The position numbers and the translations under genes were made by a program. From Dipteris shenzhenensis (Eukaryota > Polypodiophyta > Polypodiopsida > Gleicheniales), in the NCBI GenBank assembly GCA_047967505.1, contig CM106539.1: a stretch of DNA of 64,000 nt. One strand, written 5' to 3'. Below the pieces are notes generated by a model. That model saw nothing but the letters and a program-made list of their open reading frames with translations, made no database searches and was not told where the DNA came from. Shown here one piece after another: positions 12,430 through 24,165 of the stretch. Every line of letters starts with the position of its first letter. The first letter of the stretch is position 1.

Positions 12430-13045
12430 CTAGAGTCTCATTCTCACACTTTCTTTTGAATGAATATTTAATATTCTTTCAATAGAATGTGAAAGAATAC
12501 AAAGAGTTTTAAATTTATCTATGAATTTAGAGTTTTAAAGGAACACTTGTCTCATTCTTACACTTTCTTTTGAATGAACATTTAATATGATTTCAATAGA
12601 ATATGAACAAATGATTTACACTTTTACTATATTCTTTCAATAGAATAGAAATGTCTCTCAATTTTCATTACTCATTCTTACACTTTCTTTTGAATGAATA
12701 TTTAATATTCTTTCGATAGAATGTGAAAGAATGATGTATAGCTTGAGTATATTCTTTCAATAGAATATGAATCCTCATCTCTCAATTTTCATTACTCATT
12801 CTTACACTTTCTTTTGAATGAATATTTAATATTATTTCAATAGAATGTGTGAATCATTTACAATTTGAGTATATTCTTTCAATAGAATATGAGTCCATGT
12901 CTCTAAATTTTCACTCATTCTTACACTTTCTTTTGAATGAATACTTTATATTCTTTCAGAATAGAATGAATGAAATACAATTTGCATTTACACTTTTTTT
13001 TGAAAGAATATTTTATATTCTTTTAAATAAATGTTAAAAAATAAA
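12430..13045. repeat. AT-rich tandem repeat, about 120 bp unit, five copies
   Basis: CTCATTCTTACACTTTCTTT, then GAATGAATATTTAATATTC and TTTCAATAGAATGTG, recurs near 12438, 12553, 12672, 12796 and 12913. Within each unit TTGAATGAATATT and ATTCTTTCAATAGAAT are partly self-complementary. The array directly precedes the hAT relic. Confidence 0.8.
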
Positions 13046-13079
13046 ATGTCATATTCTAGTTAAGAATAATATCTTATGT

Positions 13080-14650
13080 TTGAAATCATATTTAGAGAAA
13101 GTGAAAAAATTAGTTAATCTGACCCTGATAAAGAATTGTCCAAGTCCTAATGTGAGTGATGAGGTTGATGAGACTTTTGAAGGAGAAGCACCGATAAATG
13201 TGAGGGGTGTATCAATACATGAAGGTGATGTAGATTTGCTAGCAAGAAGGTGATTTTTGATGCGACTAATGTCAGTCAGGTAAAGAAGAGAAAAAGGGGA
13301 GAAAATCATTTATGGAGGATGGTTTTCTTCTACAATAAGTGCATGAAGAGCACTTAAGATGGACATAAGCATTTGTAAAAGATGGTATACCATTCAATGT
13401 CATGAGAGATGAGACGTTTCGTAATGCCTTAAAGTCATGTGCTAGACCAATATTTGTTTTTCAAGATTATGATAAAATGCGTATGGATCAACTTAATAGA
13501 GTTAAACAGACTATGGTGGACTACTTAAAGAAAAAGATAGTGGATTTTATTCCTACATATGGGTGCACTCTTGCTTTTGATGGATGGACTAGTAAGCAGG
13601 CCAGACCCTTGATAAATGTAATGTGCATTACTCCCAAGGGAACAATGTTTTTGAAGAGTATTGATACATTTCTAAAATTAAAAAAATCAGCATTTATTTT
13701 AAAAATATACGAAAGAGCAATTCATAAAGTTGGTGGCAGTGAAAATGTTATTGTGTTAGTAATAGATAATGCATCGAATTATAAGACCGCGGGTGAGATG
13801 ATCATGGAAAAGTATCCCACTCTAACATGGGTGCCATCTGGCAGTCATAATATATTGGACAATTGCCATTTGTGCAACCAATGCTACAAGATGCTATCAT
13901 TGTAGTGAGTTTTTTAAAGAGCCATCAATACTTGCATGCAATAATCACAGAGCACTCTGTGAAGCAACTAAGGCAGTTTTGTCAAACTAGATTTGCCACT
14001 TCTTTTCTGATTCTTGCTCGATTGTTGGAAGTGCGCCAAGCTTTAGTCAACACTATTGTTGTGCTGCTGATTCGCTTGAGAAAAAGATGTAGTACGCAAT
14101 ACCAGGAAGTAAATGTGTACATCTTGTGCAATTATCACAGCATTCTAGAAAAATGTAGGAAGAATAAAAGAAGGTGTAGATCCATTTATGACAGTGTTAA
14201 GTATGGTCGACGCTGATGCCTTTGTTATGGATAAAGTGTATTGGAAGATGTTCGAAGCAATACGATAGGTTAAAGAATTTGTGCACTTTGCACATAGGGA
14301 AAAGCAACAAGTGGTATATTTGGCTGATAAGAGATGGAAGCAAATGCACACCTCTTTGCATGGAGCCACGTTTGCAATACATTATGCATGCTCAATTAGA
14401 GAATCCAAAAGTCATAAGTAAATTTCGAGAGATCTGTAAGAACTTAGTTCTGGCAGATCAAGGCAAATTGGCCTACCAACAATGAGTGAGGTATACAAAT
14501 TGAGAAGGCTCTTTTGGAGATCCTTGGAATCTTGATGCTATTAATACGATGATTGCACCTAATTGGTGGAAGGAATATGGTGGTGAGACATTGGAGTTAC
14601 AACATGTGTGCTCTCTGTTACTGTATCATCAGGTGCATGTGAGTGAAATT
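13080..14650 (+). pseudogene. hAT-superfamily transposase (DUF659 type), broken
   Basis: The region encodes pieces of a hAT transposase. Near 13370-13430 is the usual FVKDGIPFNVMRD segment before the catalytic domain, though partly out of frame. The open stretch 13402-13905 is the DUF659 region, with TLAFDGWTSKQARPLINVM, PKGTMFLKSIDTF, VIVLVIDNASNYKTAGEMI and VPSGSHNILDNC; the usual family form is PCAAHCIDL, so this end has drifted. A shifted frame (13863-14216) holds QFCQTRFATSFLILARL. Another near 14220-14400 matches the region with MDKVYWKMFEAI and KRWKQMHTSLHGA. Near 14510-14600 GDPWNLDAINTMIAPNWWKEYGG is the start of the C-terminal dimerisation domain. At least three frameshifts make it non-functional. 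No terminal inverted repeats or 8-bp duplication were identified. Confidence 0.85.
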
Positions 14651-15347
14651 GGAGTACATACAATTTTATTCATTCTAAGAGATGCAATTGTTTAAAGCCA
14701 TCAAGAGTTTCAGATTTAGTTTTTTGCTTTGGGAATCTTTGATTGTTGAAAGGGTTCAATGTTGTGGCTAGGGGCAGCAACAAGCGAATTCTAGGCAATG
14801 ATTGACTACAAAAATAGTTACAAGGGTGCATTTAGCGAAGAAGAAGACGAGCTTGAGCTAGTCAGTGACAACAGTGAAGTCAAAGAGTAAGACGATATCA
14901 TACCTGTGTTAAATGCATTATAGAGTGTTTATGTTACACATGAGGGGATGGCTAGGAGAATATGTTAGGTGATGGAAGAGTCATATGCTCATATCCATCT
15001 CATCTCATTTTGTACTTGGAAGCAGTGGATGAAGCTCTAAATATATAGGTTGGTATGTTGTATGTGAGGGGATGGATGGGAGAATATCATGTCAAGTGAT
15101 GGAAGAGTGCATATGCTCGTATCCAACTCGTCTCATTTTTGTACTTGAAAGCTAATAGCTTATGGGCTACGAGTTATGTTGTTGTGTTGTAATTATTCAG
15201 TTTGTGGATGATTTGGTATACATAATAGCTAGAGCCAACCTTGTGACTTGCAAATACTTTCAAGGCAACATCGAGAAAAAGGGGAGAATAATCAAATATG
15301 CACAATCGAAGTTTATATCTTTAAGTTGCAAGGGTTGATCTAGCTTT
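14651..15347. other. No gene recognised; short duplication inside
   Basis: Flank between the hAT relic and the gypsy LTR. A segment around GAGGGGATGG..AGAATAT..GTGATGGAAGAG occurs twice (about 14940-15020 and 15065-15150), an imperfect local duplication. Confidence 0.5.
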
Positions 15348-16191
15348 TGTGACGCTAAAAATTGATATTTTTAATTTGGCATTGGTATTGTTTTTCTCTA
15401 TGTTTGATAAGAGTTTGAGTATCAAGTGATAGCCTAGCGGCTCTCACATATTTCTATTTTCTATGATATTGTATGGGATTGAGAGGATGAGTGGAATGGC
15501 TCATTGTAAATACCATAGGTATGAATTATAAATACCTTGGTATGGGGTGAGAGTTATTTGTGTATGGGATATTATGAGTTTCTTAGAAAATAGGAAGAGT
15601 GAGTCATATAAAGAGGTGGGCTCATGTCCATGTGTTTCAATAATATAAGAGAGGCCACATGCCAAGCGTGTGGAAGGCATGTGGAGGAGTGTGAAGTCAA
15701 GAGGAATCCTTCTAGAACTCCTATGTGGAATAAGGAGGATGTGGACATGTGGAAAAGAGAGGGTCCCTATGGGCTCCATGTGGGGAGACTCTTGACTTTC
15801 TCAATATTTTAATAGTCTTGAGCATCTTTTGATGGGACACATGGCAAGAGTAGCCAAAAAGGACATGGATGGTGACATACGTGCTTATGTGATTGATGGG
15901 GAAAAGAATTTACAGGCAGCAATTGTAAATGGGTGAAGGAGGGTGACAAAATCTCTATAAAAGAAGCCCTCCTCTCCCTTGTTCATCAATCTCTTCCACC
16001 ATTAGGCCTCATGTTGCTGTAGCTCTAGTCTCTACAAGCCTCTTCCATGAGCCTTCTCTCCCTCTTGTAGATATTCTCTTATGTAGACTCTTGAGTCCAT
16101 CTCTCTCTAGTTTATTCTCTCTCTATGAGTAGTCTTGGAGCTTCCGCTCCCTCTTGTATGTATGAAACCTCTTCTTCTCCCTTGTGTTTGT
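15348..16191 (+). repeat. 5' LTR of gypsy element (3'-truncated)
   Basis: Begins TGTGACGCTAAAAATTG and is nearly identical to 19832-20673. A TATA box (TATAAAAG, 15956-15963) lies in both copies and is followed by C/T-rich sequence, as expected for the promoter and start of transcription. Similarity to the right LTR ends at CTTGTGTTTGT. Confidence 0.85.
15956..15963 (+). promoter_or_regulatory. TATA box in gypsy 5' LTR
   Basis: TATAAAAG inside the LTR; the equivalent position in the right LTR also reads TATAAAAG. Confidence 0.55.
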
Positions 16192-16490
16192 TGTTGGTGA
16201 AACTGAAAGGAAAGCAAAGAATGGACACAAACTCAAAATACTTGCATTACTTGGTTGTAGAATGAAGAAGAGTGAGGTCCTTAAGTAGGCACCTCGTACA
16301 TGCTCACTGACATCACTGATGACCTCAGAGCTCCACAATCATCTCCTCAATCTGCTCCTAGATTCTCTCAATCATCCTATGTGGCTTTTCCACCACCTAA
16401 CTGTGCTTGTGGGCACCTAACTGTGCCTCTAGCACTCACACATAGAAACATAAGGTGTGCCTGAGGCATACACCTTGAGATATCCCAACA
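16192..16490 (-). repeat. Copia-type LTR, minus strand, with adjoining fragment
   Basis: This 299-bp segment begins TGTTGG and ends CCAACA, a perfect 6-bp inverted terminus typical of plant copia LTRs. Just outside its right edge is AACCCCCCCTC, which read on the minus strand is a polypurine tract before TGTTGGGATATC. So this is the 3' LTR of a minus-strand copia element whose remaining interior (about 16491-16640) is truncated against the gypsy pol. Only one LTR is visible, and no target-site duplication can be tested. Confidence 0.65.
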
Positions 16491-16649
16491 AACCCCCCCT
16501 CAAGGAAATGCCTCAGGCTATGTCAAGGATACATCTAGTCTCATAGTTTCTCATGCCATCTCATGGTGGTCAAGGATTAATCTATGGCTAGGTTCTCATG
16601 CTAGCAAGGGTTCCCTTGGGTGTAAGGTAAACAAAAAGGGATACAGAAA

Positions 16650-19600
16650 GACCTTCCAATGGTTATCTCCCAGGTAGTGAGAAGCTCCAGTACTTGGATA
16701 TGCTAGATGATTTTCCATGTCTCTTTGCAACAAGCTATTCACAGGTTCGACCAGTCTCTCTTGTGGAGCACAAGATTGAGTTGAAGCCAGAAAGCAAGCC
16801 AGTTGTGCAACGCTTAAGGCGATTGGGGGTGATCCAAGCTGAGGCACTAAAGAAAGAGGTAACACAACTACTTGAGGCATAATTCATCTTTCCTGTTGAT
16901 GATTCAGAATGGATATCTCCTGGAGTTGTCACACCAAAGAAAGGAAATAAGTGGCAAGTTTGTGTGGACTTTCATCCTTTGAATGCATGCACTAAGAGGG
17001 ATCATTTTCCTTTGCCATTCCAAGATGAAATACTAGACCAAGTAGCAGCGCATGAGATGTATTCTGTATGTGATGGGTATTCTGGGTACTTTCAAATTTG
17101 TATTCGGGAGGAAGATCAAAAGAAAACATCATTTGTCACACCTTGGGAAGTTTTTGCTTACAGAGTGATGCCTTTTGGGTTGACCAATGCACCAGCTACA
17201 TTTCAAAGGTTCATGAGTCAAGCCCTAGAGCCTTACTCGGGAAAGTTCATAAGGGTGTTTTTGGATGATTTTTGCATTTATTCTCGATGCATAGATCACA
17301 TGGAGAAGCTAAAGATGGCCTTAGTTAGGATTGATGAAGCAAAAGGGTGTCTAAATCCTAGCAAGTGTCATTTGGCTCAAATAAATGTAGTCTTGTTGGG
17401 GCATATTGTGTCTCAAGAACGCCTGCAAATGGATCCTGACAAGGTTCAAGCAATCGTGGCATTGCCAAGTCCTGAGAATGTCACTGGTGTTCGCAAAATT
17501 CTAGGAAAGAGCAAGTACTATCAACGCTTTTGTGATGATTTCACAGAGATAGTGCATCCCATGAACTTGTTGACAAGAAAAGGAGTTTCTTTCCAATGGG
17601 GTGTGGAGCAACAAGAGTCTTTCCAGCAACTTAAGGAGGCCATGAGTAAGGGCCCAATATTGAAGCCCCCTGACTGTGGTCTCAAGACTTTTATGTAAAT
17701 CCAAGTGTATCTTTGCATTCAGTTGGTGCTATATTGCTACAAAAAGGAGAGGCAGGTAGAATGCAACCCATCTATTATGCCAGCCGACAGCTTACAGATG
17801 TGGAAACAAGGTATGAAGAAATGGAGCAGCAAGCTCTCTCTTTGGTGTTTTTCGTTAGAAAGTTTCGCTCCTATTTATTACCTCGACCATTTTTCTTCCT
17901 TACCTCTCAGTCTGTATTAGCATATCTAGTTCACAAGCCTAATCCTGGGGGGAGATTTGCAAAATGGTTGTCAGAGCTTCAAGAGTTCTCTTTCTCTTTT
18001 GTCACTGAAAATACCACTAGGTCCACTATGGCAAATTTGCTCAGAGGACGGGAGGATCTAGGAGAAGAAAAGAAATGTAAGGAGAACATTAAAGATGAAA
18101 GGGATACACCACCAACAGCTTTTGTTTTGTATTTTGATGGGGCTTTTATTCCTTCATGCCAACAAGGAGCCGGGGGGATAGTCTTGATGAATCCTGAAGG
18201 TCAAGAGGTATGGGCAAGAGGACAAGAGCTTCCAGGTATCACAACTAACAATGCAACTGAGTATAATGCTTTGATTCTTGGTTTGGAGGGTTGTCTTCAA
18301 AGTCAAGTTAAAGAATTGGAAGTAAGAGGAGATTCTCAGCTTATTATAAAGCAAATGCAAGGGCATTACAAGACAAGAAGTCCTCATTTGAAGGAGCTTA
18401 ATCAAAAGGCTATGGCACTATGTACTCAGTTTGAATTTTGCAAGTTTGTTCATATAAACAGAAAAGAAAATCAAAGGGCAAATGAGTTAGCTACTCAAGC
18501 CATTGTAGTACAAGACCGGGGGGTGGTTTCTTTGGTAGACACTGGATGGCCAGAACTGCAAGATGTTCAGCAATATGTGAAAGAAGGCATGTTTCCTCGA
18601 GGGTTAACTCCACAACAGAAGCAAAGATTGGTAAGGAAGGCTTGTCCCTATACTATTGTTGATGACATTCTTTATAAATTGGGAAAAGATAAGGTGCTCC
18701 GTCGGGTGGTCCATCCCATGGAGACTAGGAGAATCCTAGAAATGTGTCATGAATACTCTGGTCATTTTGCTTCAGCAAGCACAACTATGAGAATTCTTAA
18801 TGCAGGATACTTTTGGCCATGCCTCCATAAGGATGTATATGAATGGTGTCGAAATTGTAAAGTATGCCAAAAGTTTGGAAGGCGACAGTTGATTCCTGAG
18901 CCCTTGAAGCCTATTCCAGCATATGGACCATTTGAGAGGTTGGGGTTGGACTTTGTGGGACCACTCCCTCGCTCATCTCAAGGCAAGCATTATTTATTGG
19001 TGGCCACAGATTATGCGACTCAATGGGCAGAGGCCAAGGCCACAGTCAATAGCAAGGCAAGCACAGTTGCAAAATTTCATGCTTTGGTTGTCCTTTGGAA
19101 ATTCTCACTGATGGAGGAACCTCTTTTAGAAATGAACTAATTGAAGATGTGGTGCATAAGCTAAAGATAAATCATAGCATGTCCATGCCATACTATCCCC
19201 AATGTAATGGCTTGGTTGAGAAAACAAATGGATTGTTATGCAATTCAATGGGAAAGCTTGTTGACACCAAGAAAAGGCATTGGGATAGGCACTTGGCAGA
19301 AGTTTTGTGGGCTTACAGAACCACACACAAGCTAGCTATTGGGTTTACACCATTCCAACTAGTGTATGGAATAGAAGCCATTTTACCCATTGAATTAGAG
19401 ATACAAAGTCTTCGCACAGCTGTTGCAAGAATAGAAGGACAGGAGGATGCCTATGCTCAATGCTTGGTACAGCTATAAGCCTTGGATGAATGCAGATTAC
19501 AAGCCTTACAAAACTTGGAATCTTCTCAAAAAAGGCGCAAGGCCCGTTTTGACACCAAATTACGCAAGAAGAAAGATATTGCAGGAGATTTGGTAATGAG

Positions 19601-19781
19601 ATTTGATAGCCGTCTGGACAAGCGGCTAGACAAAAAGTTTATCGGTCGATGGGAGGGACCATATCGAGTCAAAAAGAAGTTCACGAATGGAACCTATCAG
19701 CTTGAGGATATTGATGGCATGGTGATACCCGGACGCACCAATGAGTATCGCCTTAAATTCTTCTATGCTCGACCACCTTGA
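16650..19781 (+). pseudogene. Gypsy pol: RT, RNase H, second RNase H, integrase (broken)
   Basis: The polyprotein would make and integrate retroelement cDNA. It begins in the RT (VEHKIELKPESKPVVQRLRR near 16760), with KKGNKWQVCVDFHPLNACTK, MPFGLTNAPATFQRFM and the catalytic FLDDF box (about 17257-17270). The first RNase H (17700-18060) lacks the usual first acidic residue (NPSVSLHSVGAILLQ). A second, archaeal-type RNase H follows (18115-18500) with YFDGAF, NNATEYNALILGLEG and VRGDSQLI, but has N in RANELA where the last catalytic Asp usually sits. Integrase has the zinc finger (CHEYSGH, then CRNCKVC at about 18847) and DDE residues in LGLDFVGPL, LTDGGTSF and YYPQCNGLVEKTNG, then a GPYRV C-terminal barrel. 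Lesions: stops at 16880-16882 and 19476-19478 and frameshifts near 17690 and 19085. Gag and protease are absent. Confidence 0.9.
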
Positions 19782-19817
19782 GGGCCAGCAGACCCTCTCT
19801 GTACTAGAGAGGATCTG

Positions 19818-19831
19818 CTGGGGGGAAAAGA
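19818..19831 (+). other. Polypurine tract of gypsy element
   Basis: The G/A-only run GGGGGGAAAAGA directly before the TGTGACGCC start of the 3' LTR is the second-strand primer site. Confidence 0.75.
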
Positions 19832-20673
19832 TGTGACGCCAAAAATTGATATTTTTAATTTGGCATTGGTATTGTTTTTCTCTATGTTTGATAAGAGTTT
19901 GAGTATCAAGTGATAGCCTAGCGGCTCTCACGTATTTCTATTTTCTATGATATTGTATGGGATTGAGAGGATGAGTGGAATGGCTCATTGTAAATACCAT
20001 AGGTATGAATTATAAATACCTTGGTATGGGGTGAGAGTTATTTGTGTATGGGATATTATGAGTTTCTTAGAAAATAGGAAGAGTGAGTCATATAAAGAGG
20101 TGGGCTCATGTCCATGTGTTCCAATAATATAAGAGAGGCCACATGCCAAGCATGTGGAAGGCATGTGGAGGAGTGTGAAGTCAAGAGGAATCCTTCTAGA
20201 ACTCCTATGTGGAATAAAGAGGATGTGGACATGTGGAAAAGAGAGGGTCCCTATGGGCTCCATGTCAGGAGACTCTTGACTTTCTCAATATTTTAATAGT
20301 CTTGAGCATCTTTTGATGGGACACATGGCAAGAGTAGCCAAAAGGACATGGATGGTGACATATGTGCTTATGTGATTGATGGGGAAAAGAATCTACAGGC
20401 AGCAATTGTAAATGGGTGAAGGAGGGTGACAAAATCTTTATAAAAGGAGCCCTCCTCTCCCTTGTTCATCAATCTCTTCCACCATTAGGCCTCATGTTGC
20501 TGTAGCTCTAGTCTCCCCAAGCCTCTTCCATGAGCCTTCTCTCCCTCTTGTAGATATTCTCTTATGTAGACTCTTGAGTCCATCTCTCTCTAGTTTATTC
20601 TCTCTCTATGAGTAGTCTTGGAGCTTCCGCTCCCTCTTGTATGTATGAAACCTCTTCTTCTCCCTTGTGTTTG
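19832..20673 (+). repeat. 3' LTR of gypsy element (part shared with 5' LTR)
   Basis: Direct repeat of 15348-16191 starting TGTGACGCC. Sequence beyond 20673 probably still belongs to the LTR, because the left copy was cut at this point by other sequence; the true end was not located. Confidence 0.85.
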
Positions 20674-20939
20674 TAGTGTTGAAGTGGATTCTCACTCTAT
20701 TTGTAATGAAGGTCACTTCAGGTTCTCTCTCTCTTGAGTGTCTCGTCCCTTTTCTCTTTCAAAGCCTTGAAAGTTCTTTCTATTCGACTGCTCACTGTGC
20801 ATACATGGTCCATTTGTTTCCCGAGCCACCATGCAAACTTCTTCCCCTCTTCTAGGCGAAATCTATGAGGGATGGATCGTTGATGAAGGTGGAGTCTTGA
20901 GGGAGCATCCTGCTCAAGCGAAATTAGCCTGGGTGGAAG

Positions 20940-21480
20940 GTAGTTTTCATGATAGTTTGACCCCCTGTTAGTATTTTGCTCATAACTTTCTGCTCGGTAG
21001 TCCGATTGTAATGAAATTTATATCAGTGCAAAGCTCTCTTCAAGGCGCATGTTTATAGGTGATCAGATCTTGAATCAAATACTGTTGCAAAAAGTTATGA
21101 GTCTCTGTGTCTGACAGTCTGTTTTCATGACAGTTTTTACCCCCGTCTAGTAAACTGTCCATAACTTTTTGGCCGCTTCTCTGTTTCTTGCGAAACATAT
21201 ATCAGCGCAAAGCTCTCTTTAAGGCGCATATTTATATGTACTCAGATCTTGAATCAGATACTGCTGCAAAATGTTATAAGTCTCTGTGTTTGATAGTCTA
21301 TTTTTATGACAGTTTTTACCCCCTTCCAGTAAACTGTCCATATCTCTTCAACCGTCTGTCTATTTTCGATGAAACTTATATCAGCACGAAGCGCATCTCA
21401 AGGCGCATCTCTTTTGTGCTTGAATCTCTGATATCATGTCTCTATTGAAAGTTATAGGCCTCTGTGTCTAATGACAGTTT
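20940..21480. repeat. Tandem repeat, 178-bp unit, three copies
   Basis: Copies begin near 20943, 21121 and 21299 with TTTCATGACAGTTTTTACCCCC, followed by CATAACTTT, GAAACTTATATCAGC, AAAGCTCTCT, AAGGCGCAT and CAGATCTTGAATCA. The fourth copy is truncated at about 21475. Confidence 0.85.
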
Positions 21481-21959
21481 GTAGAGTGTTTTGAGCTAAG
21501 TGTAAAGGCATCTATGAAGGAGGTGCAATGTTTCCTCGGAATCTACCCATCCGTCCTAATCAGCCCCTTCAAAGTCCTCGATATATATCAGTTCATGTCA
21601 TGTTGAGCCACAAGATCTTCTTTCAACAATGTATCGCTCTTCTCTTTGGCACAAACCGACTTTCTGAGATTATGGCCTCTGTTAATCCTTTCCTTCTCCC
21701 TATGCTTGATTACAACATCACTTGGGATGTTACCATCTTCATTCTCATCTGAGGGAGGAAAGTATGGTGTGGTATCTTGGCATAAAAGCTTTTTTTCTAA
21801 TGTCCCATTCTCAATGATAAATATCTTTGGCTGTCAGTTCGAAAGTAGCAGGAAGTGAAGAGGTGCGTGAAGTTTATTACCCCCAACTTCATGTCACACT
21901 ATCATGTGCACTAATCCACGTTGATATATTTTAACATTTCAGCATTTAACTTTACAAGT
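21481..21959. other. No gene recognised
   Basis: Short open frames only (for example 21528-21752). There is no recognisable domain and no repeat shared with other parts of the window. Confidence 0.35.
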
Positions 21960-22325
21960 CCACATAATCCATTTAATCAATTCTAACCACTTAAACGACT
22001 TAGTCCACTTAAACCACTTAGTTCACTTAAACCACTTAGTCCACTTAAACCACTTAATTCACTTAAACCACTTAAACCACTTTACATTAGCTTCACATTA
22101 TCCACTTAAACCACTTAGTCTAGTTAAGCCACTTAATCAATTCTAACCACTTAAGCTACAATAATCCACATTATGCACTTAAAGCACATTAAAATTTACA
22201 TTAGCTCCACATTATCCACTTAAGTCACTTAAACCACTTAACCCACTTAGTCCACTTAAACCACTTAATCAATTCTAACCACTTAAACTACATTAATCTA
22301 CATTATGCACTTAATTTGGATCATT
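21960..22325. repeat. Short-unit satellite, CCACTTAAA type
   Basis: A dense array of CCACTTAAACCACTTAGT-like units with an underlying period of about 9-12 bp, broken by longer CATTAGCTCCACATTATCC and ATCAATTCTAACC segments. A small array of the same family lies at 34480-34610. Confidence 0.85.
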
Positions 22326-22329
22326 ATAT

Positions 22330-22646
22330 CTAGATAATAAATGGTGGAAAACTAGGAAATATCTAATCCAAGCCATACAAACCACATCCAATAGCCATGA
22401 TACTTTGAATAGGACTTAAAATATACCATTTTAAGGCTAGTAGAAAGTATTATGTGTTTTGAATACCATTTTCATGGCTAGAAGCACACAAATGCATGTA
22501 TTTCAATGCTCATGCATGATGCATGGTGAACAACTAGGAAATATCCATTCCAAGCCATGCAATTGACATTAGATGGGCATGATATTTTTCATAGGCATTG
22601 AAATTGCCTTGTTTAAGGCTTGTGCAAAGTATCATTCCCAAAAAAT
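22330..22646. repeat. 182-bp satellite, first block
   Basis: Copies keyed by CTAGGAAATATCCA at 22351 and 22531, each with CAAGCCATG, AATGACAT.AGATGG, CATGATACTTT and CATGGCTAGAAGCACAC segments. Copy three is interrupted by element N1 and resumes at 25132. Confidence 0.85.
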
Positions 22647-23007
22647 TGTTGAAATGTGCAATGTCCAATTGTTGCGATATTGTGTTGGTACCCTAGAGGG
22701 GTATGTTTGTGGGAATTATGGTAGCCACACAAGAGGATGTGGACTACATAAATGGATGTGGGACAATGGTCACCACAAGTTGGATGTGGATCAGAGGATG
22801 CCACACAGTAGGCTTATGCCTTGAGACTCTCTATATAAAAGGTCTATCATTGTATTGTTTATCAAGCATTGGAATAGATTGGTTGAGTGTTGCCTACGTT
22901 GTTGTTTCTCCATTATGGATTTTCTTGTATGGTTCAATCCTCCATGATTGTTACACTAATCTCATGTAGCCCTAGGCTTAGTGGCGGTCTCATTTAGTTT
23001 CTTATCA
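22647..23007 (+). repeat. 5' LTR of N1
   Basis: 361 bp with TG..CA ends and a TATA box (TATATAAAAG, 22832-22841). Confidence 0.95.
22832..22841 (+). promoter_or_regulatory. TATA box in N1 5' LTR
   Basis: TATATAAAAG about 190 bp into the LTR; identical in the 3' LTR. Confidence 0.6.
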
Positions 23008-23019
23008 TGGTATCAGAGC
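23008..23019 (+). other. Primer-binding site of N1 (initiator Met tRNA)
   Basis: TGGTATCAGAGC directly follows the CA end of the 5' LTR and is complementary to the 3' end of plant initiator methionine tRNA. Confidence 0.9.
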
Positions 23020-23084
23020 GGGTAGTCCACAAGCTTAGGTAGATTAGTGTGTTTTCTTTCATGTCTTTTGCATAGAGAAAAATA

Positions 23085-24165
23085 ATGGCAACACTCTTTA
23101 TCATTTGATTTCGGAAAGATTATGTGAGACCTTGTGCAAGAACAGAGAATCAAGCTGCTGCCCGAGAAAGAGTTCAAGTTGCTGCTCAAGAGGATGGTTG
23201 TTGTGATGTTGTGGCTGCTCAGTTACTTCTCAAGAAAGCCAAAGACTTGTTGCTGCAGAAAAGAAGCAAGCTATTGCTATGGAAGATGCTGCTGAAGAGA
23301 AGAAGATGTTGTGGAAGATCAACAGTTTGGGAGATGCCCAGACGTCGACACTGTAATTGCAGAGGAGCGTTCCCAGAACGAGCTTAAGCTTAAAAAGCAC
23401 TGGCAAGGTACTGGCTGTTGTGAGAACAAGACGACAGGAGCTGTTTGATGAGTCTGGCGAAAGCATGCTTGCAGCCCTTCGGGAGATGCTTTGCTTAGCT
23501 GAAGAGAAAGCAAAGCAAGATCGCAAGGCGTCAGAAGATTTCGAAGATACTTTTCACAATGAGCATCGCAGGTGGAATGATATATTTATGGACTTGAAGT
23601 GGAAAGCGCAGAGAGATCTCTTGGAGAATGAAAGAGACAAGCTTGAGGAGAGATTTGATCTGTCAATTTCAGAACAGTCTGAATCTACCGTGCTTTATCA
23701 TAACAAAAACGGCATTCGGAAACTGCATCTCCGGGACAAGTGGTGTGGGATACTCTCATAAGCATTACGCTTCAGTTTCTTACTGTCAATTGAGGACAGG
23801 AAGCGCAAGAAGAACAACACCTGCATTTCGTATCGCTTCAGAGTCTTGGCAGTGTCAAGATATTCCCCAAGCTCCAAAAATCCTTTCTCACGAAAGAAGT
23901 GTCTGACGACGAGGAAGAAGAGGAGAAAGAGGAGAAGGAGGAAGATGAAGGAAAGATTGAAGATGATCGAAAGCAACAAACGAAAGAGAACTCGAAAACC
24001 TTGAAGCAAGATCTACAGCATGGACAAACGAAATCATCAAGAGAGGGCATGAAGCAACTACATCGACTAGGAGAAGAACCAGAGCAGGCTGCTAATCGTG
24101 GCTTGAATAGCTACACAAGAGTAGAGATGAGTACATATGAGCAGACCTACACAGCGGTTCACTGA
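23085..24165 (+). pseudogene. N1 interior: unidentified, possibly captured, coding-like segment
   Basis: Several overlapping frames look coding but are not joined in one ORF. The best stretch (23357-23761) includes RTRRQELFDESGESMLAALR, EEKAKQDRKASEDFEDTF and NERDKLEERFDLSISEQSES, a charged, helix-prone sequence that could form a coiled coil. A separate frame (23899-24165) starts with an acidic block (SDDEEEEEKEEKEEDEG). The 23211-23345 frame AEKKQAIAMEDAAEEKKMLW also looks coding. I do not recognise a retroviral gag or a specific host family. A host gene fragment carried as cargo, or a decayed gag, are both possible. Confidence 0.4.

Larger units (their letters stand above)
15348..20673 (+). 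mobile_element. Ty3/gypsy (Tat-like) LTR retrotransposon, internally deleted
   Basis: Two direct repeats beginning TGTGACGC flank a gypsy pol region, and a polypurine tract (GGGGGGAAAAGA) sits directly before the right copy. The shared LTR sequence is about 843 bp, and the two copies differ by only a handful of substitutions and indels. The left copy stops matching at 16191, where a minus-strand copia LTR fragment begins; its LTR end, primer-binding site, gag and protease are missing. The right LTR continues past 20673 but its end could not be fixed. Lineage: integrase before a chromodomain-less C-terminus, plus a second, archaeal-type RNase H, as in the plant Tat group. Confidence 0.85.

Noticed and set aside
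23008-23019. TGGTATCAGAGC sites considered as tRNA gene ends
   Set aside because: They directly follow LTR ends and lack any cloverleaf upstream; they are primer-binding sites.
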